From positions 1-54,420 of the forward strand of contig CADACE010000031.1 of the NCBI GenBank assembly GCA_902786265.1: a stretch of 54,420 nt of DNA, written 5' to 3'. The DNA comes from an uncultured Chloroflexota bacterium (GTDB taxonomy: Bacteria; Chloroflexota; Anaerolineae; Anaerolineales; Anaerolineaceae). The notes under the pieces are model-generated. The model saw only the letters and a program-made list of their open reading frames with translations. It searched no databases and had not been told where the DNA came from. Both the position numbers and the translations under genes were made by a program. Of this stretch, positions 1 through 8,989 are shown piece by piece. Each line of letters opens with the position of its first letter. Positions within the stretch are counted from its first letter, which is position 1.

Positions 1-480
1 CCATCACGCCTGCTTCGATCACGATCAAGGCGGATGACAAGTCTAAGGTCTACGACAATGACCCGAGTACCGATCCGGCGCTCACTGCTACGGTAACGGG
101 CAAACCGGCTAAGGGAGTTGATCCGCAGTACACACTGACCCGTGCAGCCGGTCAGGACGTTAATGATTATGCCATCACGGTCACCGCACCCGCGGCTTCG
201 AACCCGAATTATACAGTCACGGTGCAGGGCGGTACCTTCTCCATCACGCCTGCTTCGATCACGATCAAGGCTGATGACAAGTCTAAGGTCTACGACAATG
301 ACCCGAGTACCGATCCGGCGCTCACTGCTACAGTAACGGGCAAACCGGCTAAGGGAGTTGACCCGCAGTACACGCTGACCCGTGAACCGGGACAGAATAC
401 CGGAAGCTATGATATTACGGTCACTGCCCCGGCCGCCTCGAACCCAAATTATAACGTGACAGTGCAGGATGGTATCTTCC
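1..480 (+). repeat. 240-bp tandem repeat, two copies
   Basis: Positions 1-240 and 241-480 repeat with a period of exactly 240 bp (80 codons, in frame). Most of the first 140 bases of each unit are identical; the divergence is concentrated at 143-215 versus 383-455. The array probably continues to the left of the window. It encodes MBG-type modules of the adhesin, so copy number could vary by recombination. Confidence 0.9.
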
Positions 481-3400
481 TCATCACAAAAGCCGCCATC
501 GAAGCCTCCGCGGATAATGTAGAAAAGGTCTACGACGGCAATGCTTACGGCATCACCGTGAACGTCACGAAACCCGCTTCCGGCGCGGTCGTGAAATTCA
601 GCAATGACAGCGGCGCGACTTTCAGCCAGGATGAAAGCCCGAAATACACCACGGTCGGTGAATACACTGTCTTCTTCCGGGTGACAGCAGAAAATTACAA
701 TTCCTTCACCGGAAAAGCCACCGTCAGGATCACGCCGGCTGCCATCGAAGCCTCTGCCGCCAATGTGGAAAAGATCTACGACGGCAATGCTTACGGCATC
801 ATTGTGAATGTGACGAAGCCCACCACCGGCGCTGCCATCAGATTCAGCGGCGACAACGGCGCTACCTACACACTGACCGAAAGCCCGAAATATACCAATG
901 TCAGTGAAAACACCGTTTACTATCAGGTGACAGCCGACAATTACGAATCCCTCACCGGAACAGCTTCGGTAACGATCACACCGGCAGCTGTGACGGTAAA
1001 AGCCGATAACAAGCAGATCGTCTTTGGCGCTCCTGAGCCGGAACTGACCTGGAAAGCCAAGGGATTGGTAAACGGCGATGATGCGTCTGTCCTGACTGTT
1101 TCCATCTCCCGTGAGCCCGGAACAAATGCCGGAACATACATCATCACTCCGAGCGGTGCTAACCTCCAGGGGAATTATGCCGTGACCTACGAAACCGGGA
1201 CACTTACGATCGTGGATGCGCCGATGACCGCATATGCCGAAGATGTTGATACGCCTTATGACGGCAGTCCGCACGGCATCACCGTGACAGTTTCCGGCCC
1301 GGCGAAATATACCGTCAGGTACGGTACCGTTCCGGGGACCTATGACCTGACAGAAAGTCCGTCGATCACGAATGTCGGCGAAAGCCCGCTCATCGTTTAC
1401 TATCAGGTCACTGCCGAAAACTACGAGCCTGTAACCGGCTCAGCGACCGTGACGATCGAAAAGGTCCCCGCGGTGATCATCTCCGCTCCGACAGCCAATG
1501 ACCGCGTCGCGGACGGAACAGAGCAGCCGCTCCTGAATCCGGACGGTGAGGTTTCAGGCGGCAGGCTGTACTATGCCATCAGCAGCGATCCGGCAACACC
1601 TCCGGACGCGGCATCGTTCAGCCCATCCATCCCGGAAGAAGCCGGCCCGGGCACCTATTATGTCTGGTACAAAGTAATCGGTGATGAAAACCACAGCGAC
1701 ACCGAACCGGTATGCGTCCCTGTCAGGATCGAAGCTCATATCTACTCCGTGACGGTCACAGCATCCGGAAACGGCAGCGCCTCCGCTGATCCCGTCTCCG
1801 CCATCAAAGGGACGACCATCGTCCTGACCGCACGGCCGGAGGAAGGCTATCACCTCATCACATGGCAGGTCAGCCCTGACAGTGTCGTGATCTCCTCTGA
1901 CAACACCTTCACCATGCCCGCGGCGGATGTGAATGTCACTGCCATTTTCGCCCCGATCGAATACACCGTGACCTTTGACGGCTCCGGCGCCACGGGCGGA
2001 TCGATGGAACCTCAGAATTTCGTCTATGATCAGCCTCAGGCCCTGAACCCCAACCGCTTTGAACGGAAATTCACGGTGAATTATGACGACAGCATCGTCA
2101 CCAAAGCGGTCCCCGCTTCCGACACTGCCGTCTCGGTCTTCAACGGCTGGGCGGTAACGCCGGGCGGACCGAAGGTTTATGACAACCAGGAAGTCGTCCG
2201 CAACCTCACTGCCGAGAACGGCGGAAAGGTCAGCCTGTACGCGAACTGGACAGACGGCAGCGTTACGCTTCCGGAACCGGAAAAGCAGGACTACACCCTG
2301 GACGGCTGGTACAGCGATGACGATTTCACAGAATTTGCGGGAAATGGCGGCAGCAGCTATACACCTGACCGTGACATTACCCTTTACGCAAAATGGATCC
2401 CGATGGATCAGATCCGGACTCCGGAATTTGATCCGCAGGGCGGCAGCTTCACCGGCACGCAGAATGTCACCATCACCTGCGCCACAGAAGGAGCCGTGAT
2501 CCATTACACGACTGACGGTTCGGAACCCACCGCGGAAAGTCCCATCTATACCGGGCCGATCTCCGTTTCCGAAACGACCGTTATCAAAGCCATCGCAATT
2601 AAGGATGGAATGAAACCCAGCGATGTTGCCGAAGCACGGTTCACCCGCTTCTATGCCGTGACCGTAACCACTGACGGCCGCGGCAGCGCCTTCGCGGAAC
2701 CCGCGTCCGGCAGCACCGGCACGACCGTCACACTGACAGCGATCCCGTCTGAAGGCTATGTATTTGATTCCTGGGAAGTCATCTCCGGCGGTGTGACCAT
2801 TGCCGCTGACAACACCTTCATCCTCGGCACTTCCGATGTCACCGTCAGGGCAATATTCAGGGAATACAGGCCGGAAGATGTGTATACCGTGACCGTGATC
2901 ACAAATGGCCACGGCACTGCCTCTGCCGATCCTGTATCCGGGAACTCCGGTACCATCGTCACGCTGACCGCTCAGCCGGATACCGGTTACCGCTTATCGT
3001 CCTGGGTCGTCATCTCCGGTGGCGTAACGGTTCAAAACAACACCCTTATCATCGGTAACAGTGATGTAGTCGTTCAGGCAGTTTTTGAAGAGATTCATGA
3101 ACCGGACTGGCCGGATATCTACAGACTGGACGATGAACTGCCGAAGACCGGTATCACTGCACCACGCGGTACTTCCCTGCCGAATATGGCCGCATCCATG
3201 AATTTCAAACCGCTCCGCATGGAATTGCTGATCCCGTCACTGGATCTCACAACCAATATCACAACCGTCCCGCAGACGGAAAATGGTTACGCGGTTCAGG
3301 ATTTGGGGAATGAAGCCGGACTCTTGGAAGGTTTTGCCCTGCCGGGCAGCGGTATTTCCGTGATCTCGGCACATAATACACTGAACAAAGAGGAATTCGG

Positions 3401-3641
3401 GCCATTCGCATCCATCCGGCAGCTGAACGAAGGGGATATCGTCTTTGTACGGAAACCCAACGGAGAACTGATAAGGTTCCAGATCTACGCCAATATGAAG
3501 ATCGAAGCTGATGATTTCGATTCGCTGCGGCAGGCTGCCTCTTACTATGAGAACACGCTGACCCTCCTGACCTGTGAAGATGAGCTTCCGGAAGGCGGAT
3601 ATTCTTCAAGACGAATCGTTTCGGCAGTCCTCAAACCGTAA
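1..3641 (+). CDS. MBG/InlB-repeat surface protein with LPKTG and fused C-terminal sortase domain (5' end missing)
   Basis: The reading frame is open from base 3, so the gene begins before the window; the GTG at 222 is only an internal codon. Domains in order: two near-identical 80-residue MBG-type units (3-480), two YDG-like units (about 490-980), another MBG-like unit (985-1220), a YDG-like unit (1222-1458), a spacer domain, InlB-type repeats (1743-2400), a chitobiase C-terminal-like domain (2410-2640) and two divergent InlB repeats (2653-3090). Then comes LPKTG (3138-3152) and, from about 3190, a sortase-like domain with the histidine in ISAHNT, the cysteine in LTLLTC and an arginine in SSRRIV. 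The protein is inferred to be a surface adhesin. The unusual point is a sorting motif and a transpeptidase in one chain; whether it anchors itself or other proteins is unknown. Confidence 0.85.
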   Translation, partial: ITPASITIKADDKSKVYDNDPSTDPALTATVTGKPAKGVDPQYTLTRAAGQDVNDYAITVTAPAASNPNYTVTVQGGTFSITPASITIKADDKSKVYDNDPSTDPALTATVTGKPAKGVDPQYTLTREPGQNTGSYDITVTAPAASNPNYNVTVQDGIFLITKAAIEASADNVEKVYDGNAYGITVNVTKPASGAVVKFSNDSGATFSQDESPKYTTVGEYTVFFRVTAENYNSFTGKATVRITPAAIEASAANVEKIYDGNAYGIIVNVTKPTTGAAIRFSGDNGATYTLTESPKYTNVSENTVYYQVTADNYESLTGTASVTITPAAVTVKADNKQIVFGAPEPELTWKAKGLVNGDDASVLTVSISREPGTNAGTYIITPSGANLQGNYAVTYETGTLTIVDAPMTAYAEDVDTPYDGSPHGITVTVSGPAKYTVRYGTVPGTYDLTESPSITNVGESPLIVYYQVTAENYEPVTGSATVTIEKVPAVIISAPTANDRVADGTEQPLLNPDGEVSGGRLYYAISSDPATPPDAASFSPSIPEEAGPGTYYVWYKVIGDENHSDTEPVCVPVRIEAHIYSVTVTASGNGSASADPVSAIKGTTIVLTARPEEGYHLITWQVSPDSVVISSDNTFTMPAADVNVTAIFAPIEYTVTFDGSGATGGSMEPQNFVYDQPQALNPNRFERKFTVNYDDSIVTKAVPASDTAVSVFNGWAVTPGGPKVYDNQEVVRNLTAENGGKVSLYANWTDGSVTLPEPEKQDYTLDGWYSDDDFTEFAGNGGSSYTPDRDITLYAKWIPMDQIRTPEFDPQGGSFTGTQNVTITCATEGAVIHYTTDGSEPTAESPIYTGPISVSETTVIKAIAIKDGMKPSDVAEARFTRFYAVTVTTDGRGSAFAEPASGSTGTTVTLTAIPSEGYVFDSWEVISGGVTIAADNTFILGTSDVTVRAIFREYRPEDVYTVTVITNGHGTASADPVSGNSGTIVTLTAQPDTGYRLSSWVVISGGVTVQNNTLIIGNSDVVVQAVFEEIHEPDWPDIYRLDDELPKTGITAPRGTSLPNMAASMNFKPLRMELLIPSLDLTTNITTVPQTENGYAVQDLGNEAGLLEGFALPGSGISVISAHNTLNKEEFGPFASIRQLNEGDIVFVRKPNGELIRFQIYANMKIEADDFDSLRQAASYYENTLTLLTCEDELPEGGYSSRRIVSAVLKP

Positions 3642-3657
3642 ACCGTAATTCTGTTGT

Positions 3658-3695
3658 ATCAGCGTGCATTCTGAAAAAATGCACGCTGATTTTGA
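3658..3695 (+). terminator. Rho-independent terminator after the adhesin
   Basis: A perfect 13-bp inverted repeat (3658-3670 with 3678-3690) with a 7-nt loop is followed by a short T run. It lies 16 bp after the adhesin stop codon. Confidence 0.8.
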
Positions 3696-3703
3696 TATTA
3701 ATG

Positions 3704-3709
3704 TATAAT
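3704..3709 (+). promoter_or_regulatory. Perfect -10 box (TATAAT)
   Basis: TATAAT lies directly after the adhesin terminator and 30 bp before the ATG at 3740. No good -35 box is visible because the terminator stem occupies that place. A Shine-Dalgarno-like GGAGGG sits at about 3726-3731. Confidence 0.45.
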
Positions 3710-3739
3710 TTCATTACAACAGATTGGAGGGCAGATCTT

Positions 3740-5332
3740 ATGCGAAGACGAATTGTATTTGTGTTTCTTATGTTTGCGGTGCTGCTGACAGCGATCCCCG
3801 CTTTGGCTGAAGAAAAACTGATCTGGTCAAATTTCAACAACGATCCGGTGATGAACAATCCGAAATATTACGGCACATTCCCGGTTCCGCAAGATCATGC
3901 TCCGGTGCTGATCACCAGGATCCGGACCTTCCACTGGAACAACGGGAACGGTGCGGCACCTGGTACGATCTGCGCGCTGGAGGGCAATACAACAAAAGAA
4001 CTTCAGTGCTGGCAGGCTGTCGGACGCAGCGCGTACGGGGTCCCGAATGTTTATTGGGAAGTCCTGACTGATTTCATCATGTATCCCGGACAAAGCTACG
4101 GGTTCAAAGATTCCGACTTTGACAGCTGGAGCAATAATGAGGGATCCCAGTATTACGGGATGATCGAGCTTTACGGTGAAGATCCCGCGCCGGTAATGTA
4201 CAATTCAAATGTCCCGGCGGTGAACAGCGAGACTTCCATACCGTCAGCGGTGAGTGTCGGACAGACCTTTAAATTCGGACGCTATGAACAGGATAATAAT
4301 GCCGGAAACGGCAAAGAACCGATCGAATGGCAGGTCCTGACGGTACAAAACGGCCGGGCGCTGGTGATCAGCAGATATGCGCTGGATTTCAAAGCCTATA
4401 ATGATACCATCGCTGATATCACCTGGGAAAACAGTTCCCTGCGGAAGTGGCTGAACGGGGATTTCTATACCAACAGCTTTACTGACGCGGAAAAGGCTAA
4501 AATCCTTACAGTTGCCAATGAAAACCCGGATAACCCGCTCTATGGGACCGACGGCGGGAATCAAACCCAGGACCGGATCTTTGTCCTGAGTTCTGATGAA
4601 GCCCAGCGTTATTTCAAATCAGACACAGACAGGATCTGCACAGTGACCGAATACGCTGCCGCAAATTATAATGCGGCATATTCCGCGGTCACTCCATATT
4701 TCGACCGTAAAGAGGGCTCATCCATGAAAGCTTTCTGGTGGCTGCGGACGCCTGGGGATATCCAGAAAAAGACCGTTTATGTTACCAGCGAGGGAAGTAT
4801 CAATTTTTATGGCAACGCTGCGATGATTTTGATCAACGGAACCGCCTATGATGACGTCCGTCCGGCTTTTTGGCTCAAGACAGCTGCCGCACCCGCGCCC
4901 ACTGCCACGCCAACGCCGAGAGCCTGTTATAAAGTCAAATATGTCGGCAGCTACTGTCTGAACCGGGTCCCGACTGACAATAAGTGCTATCAGCCGGGGG
5001 ACATGGTAACAGTCCTCTGGGAGCCGGTCGAATATATGCCGGGCCTTATCTTCAACGGCTGGGACATGGGTGCCGATGGTGTCGCGGATTTCGGCTACAG
5101 TTATCCCACATTCGTCATGCCCGCACATGATGTGGAACTGCAGGCAATCTGTTATCAGCAGTATTGGGATAATAATCAGCACAATGACATTACGCCGGGC
5201 CAGACAAATCCAAGGCCGGATTATAATCCGAATTATTATCCCGATAATAATCCATACCCGAATTATGGCCAGTATGATCCCGGCTCAGACTGGTGGTTCG
5301 ATTACAGTACTTTTTACGACGGCGTCGGATAA
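3740..5332 (+). CDS. Secreted DUF6273-domain protein
   Basis: The 530-residue protein starts at ATG 3740, which has GGAGGG upstream; an earlier in-frame ATG at 3692 would add 16 residues before the signal peptide. Residues 1-24 form a clear signal peptide (Arg-rich start, hydrophobic core, AxA-like end). Residues about 170-385 are a DUF6273 domain with the anchors FGRYEQDN, IEWQVL, SLRKWLNGDF, WWLRTPG and VRPAFWL. An InlB-like repeat with four Cys follows (about 395-475). The tail is rich in Asn, Tyr and Pro. There is no LPXTG motif or membrane anchor, so it is probably released or loosely bound. The ligand is unknown. The same domain appears in the TIR proteins and in the receptor kinase of this window. 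Confidence 0.8.
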   Translation: MRRRIVFVFLMFAVLLTAIPALAEEKLIWSNFNNDPVMNNPKYYGTFPVPQDHAPVLITRIRTFHWNNGNGAAPGTICALEGNTTKELQCWQAVGRSAYGVPNVYWEVLTDFIMYPGQSYGFKDSDFDSWSNNEGSQYYGMIELYGEDPAPVMYNSNVPAVNSETSIPSAVSVGQTFKFGRYEQDNNAGNGKEPIEWQVLTVQNGRALVISRYALDFKAYNDTIADITWENSSLRKWLNGDFYTNSFTDAEKAKILTVANENPDNPLYGTDGGNQTQDRIFVLSSDEAQRYFKSDTDRICTVTEYAAANYNAAYSAVTPYFDRKEGSSMKAFWWLRTPGDIQKKTVYVTSEGSINFYGNAAMILINGTAYDDVRPAFWLKTAAAPAPTATPTPRACYKVKYVGSYCLNRVPTDNKCYQPGDMVTVLWEPVEYMPGLIFNGWDMGADGVADFGYSYPTFVMPAHDVELQAICYQQYWDNNQHNDITPGQTNPRPDYNPNYYPDNNPYPNYGQYDPGSDWWFDYSTFYDGVG

Positions 5333-5379
5333 TCAACCGGCTGTAATTCACGAAAAGTCAGTAAGTCTGAATATACGAT

Positions 5380-5413
5380 ACAGGGGCGGTCGAGTGACCG
5401 TCCCTGATTTTTA
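5380..5413 (+). terminator. Rho-independent terminator
   Basis: A GC-rich stem (CAGGG-CGGTC pairing with GACCG-CCCTG, each arm with one unpaired base) with a GAGT loop is followed by ATTTTT. It terminates the secreted DUF6273 gene. Confidence 0.7.
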
Positions 5414-5429
5414 CTAATTCCCGAACAAT

Positions 5430-5495
5430 AATCTCTGATACCTGATATCAGACACCTGGTACCCGGCACCTGATCCCTGACCACCGATCACCGAC
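5430..5495. repeat. Degenerate short direct repeats
   Basis: A run of imperfect 8-11 bp units of the kind ACCTGATnC / ACCnGATCnC lies between the convergent genes. It contains no reading frame of note. It resembles a slippage-derived simple repeat. Confidence 0.5.
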
Positions 5496-5497
5496 CA

Positions 5498-6313
5498 CTA
5501 TAAAATCTTCGCCTTTACGCAGCGCGCTTTGATGAATTCCGCCACAAAATCGAAATCAGCGTCTTCCGCGTAGACCTGATTCTTATCCAGCATCTGGTCC
5601 ACATGGATCGTGTTCCGTTTCCTCCGGACGCGGATGACCTCCACATCTTTGAATACAGACGTACTGGAGCTCTTCGCTCCCGCAAGCAATCCCGACCCTA
5701 TCGTGACGGAGGTTTTCGACATAAGGCCTGCCAGAACCGTGAGCTTATTGAGCTCCCGCGCTTTTTTCAGCTGTTTGGGAGCCTGGATGTGCTTTACATA
5801 CTCATCCGTCATCTCAAAAAGAACCACATAGCTCCAACCGAACATTGCCGCCACGATCAGGTAGCCGATGATGCTGATCACAAAAAAGACAGACAGCAGG
5901 ATCCCGAAGATCTTCAGGACCGGCAGAATTTCGGAAACACTATGGATCGTCCCCTCAGCCAGGTCCGCGATCAGCAAAAATCCGATCACGATCACAAAGG
6001 AAATTCCCAGCACCTTCCAGACGGTGAACAGGATCGTCGGATTTTTCAGCATATTGAATTTATAAAACCAGCGGTATACCCCGTCCGGGCACAGGTATAT
6101 GTTTTCCGTGACCTTCTTCCCGTTGATTACCCCGTCCTTTGCGTATGATTCCTTCCGCTTTCCGCTTTCCTTCTCCGCCGCAGCATTTTCCCGCACAATT
6201 TCCGTTTCCGGTCGTACGGACCCGCCTCCCGCGTCAGCCGAGACCCGGGTCCCGCATTCCGGACAAAACTTCGCGTCATCCGGCAGCTCTTTCCCGCAAT
6301 TCTTGCAAAACAT
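5498..6313 (-). CDS. Zinc-ribbon membrane protein of unknown function
   Basis: The protein opens with a four-Cys zinc ribbon (CKNCGKEL ... CPECGTRV) when read from ATG 6313 or the ATG one codon upstream; the longer form from 6358 adds 15 unconserved residues. GGTGGA precedes the chosen start. About 270 residues. Two hydrophobic helices (roughly residues 90-115 and 125-155) form a hairpin in the membrane. The cytoplasmic C-terminal part is mixed alpha/beta, with a basic patch RVRRKRN. Such small zinc-ribbon proteins are common in anaerobes, but I do not know a function. It converges with the secreted DUF6273 gene and shares no operon. Confidence 0.7.
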   Translation of the reverse strand: MFCKNCGKELPDDAKFCPECGTRVSADAGGGSVRPETEIVRENAAAEKESGKRKESYAKDGVINGKKVTENIYLCPDGVYRWFYKFNMLKNPTILFTVWKVLGISFVIVIGFLLIADLAEGTIHSVSEILPVLKIFGILLSVFFVISIIGYLIVAAMFGWSYVVLFEMTDEYVKHIQAPKQLKKARELNKLTVLAGLMSKTSVTIGSGLLAGAKSSSTSVFKDVEVIRVRRKRNTIHVDQMLDKNQVYAEDADFDFVAEFIKARCVKAKIL

Positions 6314-6480
6314 CATTCCACCAAACCTTTCGGACCCCATGTACATTCTGCCAAACATTTTTACGAAACACGACTACACGAAACAGAATATTCATGCTTT
6401 GATCAGATACAGTAATGAATAATAATTATAAACCATCACTCGTTTCTTTAGATTGCCTGACATTTGCCGTCGATAATACA

Positions 6481-6557
6481 TTTTTCCTGACCATTTTTTA
6501 TAAATGAACAACACTTTTCCTGACCATCTTTTAGAGTATTGCAGCAGTCAGGAAAAG
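6481..6557. repeat. Direct and inverted copies of TTTTCCTGA
   Basis: TTTTCCTGACCAT occurs at about 6482 and 6515. The second copy forms a perfect 10-bp inverted repeat with TCAGGAAAAG at 6548-6557, 24 bases apart. It may be a regulatory site or the scar of a mobile element end. Confidence 0.5.
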
Positions 6558-6695
6558 CAGGCAGAAAAAGTGATATTATTTTTCAACTGTTTATGAAAGT
6601 GGACACATATCTGTTCAGAAGGAAGCACAGGGGGACAGTTATCTGCTGCCGCGCAGCCGGCTCAGGTAACTGTCATCATGCTGCGCTGCTGATAT

Positions 6696-6724
6696 TTGAA
6701 ACGCAGCCGATTTTTATTTATAAG
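6696..6724 (+). promoter_or_regulatory. Sigma70-type promoter for the first TIR gene
   Basis: TTGAAA (6696-6701), a 17-bp spacer and TATAAG (6719-6724) lie 74 bp before the ATG at 6798. GGGAG at 6785-6789 could be the ribosome binding site. Confidence 0.5.
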
Positions 6725-6797
6725 TCGCTGTAAAAATACAAATGTGTTACAATTGGATATATGGCAGTTTTTTTCAGGAATAACGGGAGATCGGTTT

Positions 6798-8780
6798 ATG
6801 GCAGTAATTCGATGTAAAATTTGCGGCGGGGATTTGAATATCGCTGACGGGACGACCGTCGCGGTTTGTGAGTATTGCGGCACAAGGCAGACGCTGCCGA
6901 AGATCAATGATGAACAGCGGGCGGCCGCCTTCAACCGCGGGGACCATTTCCGCAGGATCAGCGAATTCGACAAGGCGCTGAGCGTCTATGAGAGAATCAT
7001 CGCGGAAGACGATACCGACGCAGAGGCACACTGGTGTGCGGCACTTTCGCGCTACGGCATCGAATATGTCAAGGATCCCGCCAGCGGAAAATATATCCCG
7101 ACCTGCCATCGGGCTTCTTTCACGAACTTTCTGGAGGATGTGGACTATCAGGCAGCCGTCGCTAATGCCGATCCTGTTGCCAGAGAACAATATGAGCACG
7201 ACGGCAGAATTATCGCCGAAGTCCAGCGGAATATCATCGAAACTGTCAACAAAGAAGCTCCCTTCGACGTTTTCATCTGCTACAAGGAAAGCGACGATCG
7301 CGGACAGCGTACCCTGGACAGCACCCTGGCACAGGACATCTATTACCGCCTGACTGATCAGGGATACCGTGTCTTTTTCTCCCGCATCACCCTCGAAGAC
7401 AAAGCCGGACAGCAGTATGAGCCCTATATCTTCGCCGCGCTGCATTCCGCCAAAGTGATGATCGTCATCGGAACCCGTCCCGAATATATGAACGCGGTAT
7501 GGGTCAAGAACGAATGGAGCCGTTATCTTGCCATCATGAAAAATGACCGCAGCCGGCTGCTGATCCCCTGCTACCGCGACATGGATCCCTACGACATGCC
7601 GGAACAGCTTTCCATCCTGCAGAGCTACGACATGAGCCGTATTGGCTTTATCCAGGACCTGATCCGCGGGATTTCCAAAGTGCTGGAAGCCGGAAAACCG
7701 AAGGAAAAAGAGACGGTCGTCGTTCAAACCGCTTCCGGAAACACCACCCTCGATGCCCAGATCAAACGCGGAAATATCGCCCTAGAGGACGGGGATTTCC
7801 GGGCAGCCGACAGTTATTTTGACCATGCCCTTGACATTGATCCGGAATCCGCCGAAGCCTACTTCGGGAAAGCTCTGGCAGACCAGCAATGTAAGAACTA
7901 TAAAGAACTGATTATAAAACATCAAAAAACAGATGGAAGAGTCAAAAATCAAAATGTTATCATTCAGCGGAATATTCGAACTGCTGGAGATGCAGCAAGA
8001 AATTATCATGTTGGTTATTATCTTGACAGCAAGAAAATCCGCAGTCTTTTTGATACAACAAATTTGAGTTATTCTAGTAATGTACCTTCACTAAAAAAAA
8101 TTCTTCGTGAAGAAACTAATTATTTTGAGACCGATAAAAATTTTATCAGAGCGCTTCTGTATGCGAAAGGTAATCTCAAAAATCAATTAAATGGAGCAAA
8201 ATATGGTATTTTGGAAAAATTTCAAAATCTGTTAAAACAAGAGCAAAATGCCGATGAACCTAAGCGAGAAGAAATTTTAAAAATATATGCACGGGAAGAG
8301 ACAGAATTCAACGAAAAAATATTACAACTTTATGAAGAAGCGATACAACAACGAGAAGCTGATTATCAAGCCGCTTGTCAGAAAGCCAAACAAGTAAAGA
8401 CTTCCGAAGAATGTAAAAACATTCTTGAAATTTTCGAAAAAATAGGTAATGATTTTAAAGATGTCGCAGAAAGAACAAATGCATTAAAGAGTCAGCAAGT
8501 CTTACTTCAGGAAAAAGAACAACGTCTCGAAAATGAAAAGAAAGAGAGAGAAATGAAATGGCATGAACTGGAAATTGAAAGAAATGAACAGTTACAAAAG
8601 CGGGAGGAATATAATCGAAAAAAGAAAAAAATTATTAAAATTATTTTATCAGTAATAATATCGATAATAGTACTAATGAGTTGTTTACTCGCGCTTATTA
8701 TATCAGATGGAAATAACAACCACAAGACATTTGTCATAAAGGAGAAAAATGTTCAAATTTACAATGATTTGATCATTTGA
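6798..8780 (+). CDS. Zinc-ribbon/TPR/TIR-domain membrane protein (TIR-1)
   Basis: 660 residues from ATG 6798, the start shared with the paralogue at 8990. Order: zinc ribbon (CKICGGDL ... CEYCGTRQ, residues 5-31), TPR-like helices to about residue 110, TIR domain (about 155-265), one TPR-like unit (about 330-365), charged coiled coil, and one transmembrane helix (about 611-636) near the end. The TIR has the FICYKESDD strand and, in VWVKNEW, Glu239, which aligns by eye with the catalytic Glu of NAD+-hydrolysing TIRs such as SARM1. NADase activity is therefore plausible but not shown. Unlike its paralogues it lacks DUF6273. The sequence after about 7880 is far more AT-rich than the TIR half, which suggests a chimera. 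Confidence 0.85.
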   Translation: MAVIRCKICGGDLNIADGTTVAVCEYCGTRQTLPKINDEQRAAAFNRGDHFRRISEFDKALSVYERIIAEDDTDAEAHWCAALSRYGIEYVKDPASGKYIPTCHRASFTNFLEDVDYQAAVANADPVAREQYEHDGRIIAEVQRNIIETVNKEAPFDVFICYKESDDRGQRTLDSTLAQDIYYRLTDQGYRVFFSRITLEDKAGQQYEPYIFAALHSAKVMIVIGTRPEYMNAVWVKNEWSRYLAIMKNDRSRLLIPCYRDMDPYDMPEQLSILQSYDMSRIGFIQDLIRGISKVLEAGKPKEKETVVVQTASGNTTLDAQIKRGNIALEDGDFRAADSYFDHALDIDPESAEAYFGKALADQQCKNYKELIIKHQKTDGRVKNQNVIIQRNIRTAGDAARNYHVGYYLDSKKIRSLFDTTNLSYSSNVPSLKKILREETNYFETDKNFIRALLYAKGNLKNQLNGAKYGILEKFQNLLKQEQNADEPKREEILKIYAREETEFNEKILQLYEEAIQQREADYQAACQKAKQVKTSEECKNILEIFEKIGNDFKDVAERTNALKSQQVLLQEKEQRLENEKKEREMKWHELEIERNEQLQKREEYNRKKKKIIKIILSVIISIIVLMSCLLALIISDGNNNHKTFVIKEKNVQIYNDLII

Positions 8781-8935
8781 TAACAAAAATGGTTAAAATC
8801 CGAAATGGCGCTGCAGGCGACCCTGGCATCTGACAACCAGATCCGGACATCCATGCAATCAGCAAAAGGATTTAGAGGGAAAGATCCGGAACGATCAGCA
8901 GATGGAAATCCTCCGGAATCTGATAACCAAGGGAT

Positions 8936-8963
8936 TTGACAATATATCTGATTTTAGTATATA
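8936..8963 (+). promoter_or_regulatory. Strong sigma70-type promoter for the second TIR gene
   Basis: TTGACA (8936-8941), a 16-bp spacer and TATATA (8958-8963). GGAG (8978-8981) and ATG 8990 follow closely, giving a leader of about 20 nt. TIR-2 therefore has its own promoter. Confidence 0.65.
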
Positions 8964-8989
8964 TAGAGTAGAAAGTTGGAGCTTCTTTC

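Larger units (their letters stand above)
6314..6797. other. Divergent intergenic region, AT-rich
   Basis: This 484-bp stretch separates the zinc-ribbon gene (leftward) from the first TIR gene (rightward). It holds a duplicated TTTTCCTGACCAT motif, a long inverted repeat and a candidate promoter, listed separately. I see no convincing gene in it. Confidence 0.6.

Noticed and set aside
1..480. Possible CRISPR array
   Set aside because: The units are 240 bp, coding and without unique spacers. No Cas gene is in the window.
1554..2912. 452-codon open frame on the minus strand inside the adhesin
   Set aside because: It lies opposite a protein with clear domains, has a compositionally odd (Gly/Asp/Arg) product and no ribosome site.
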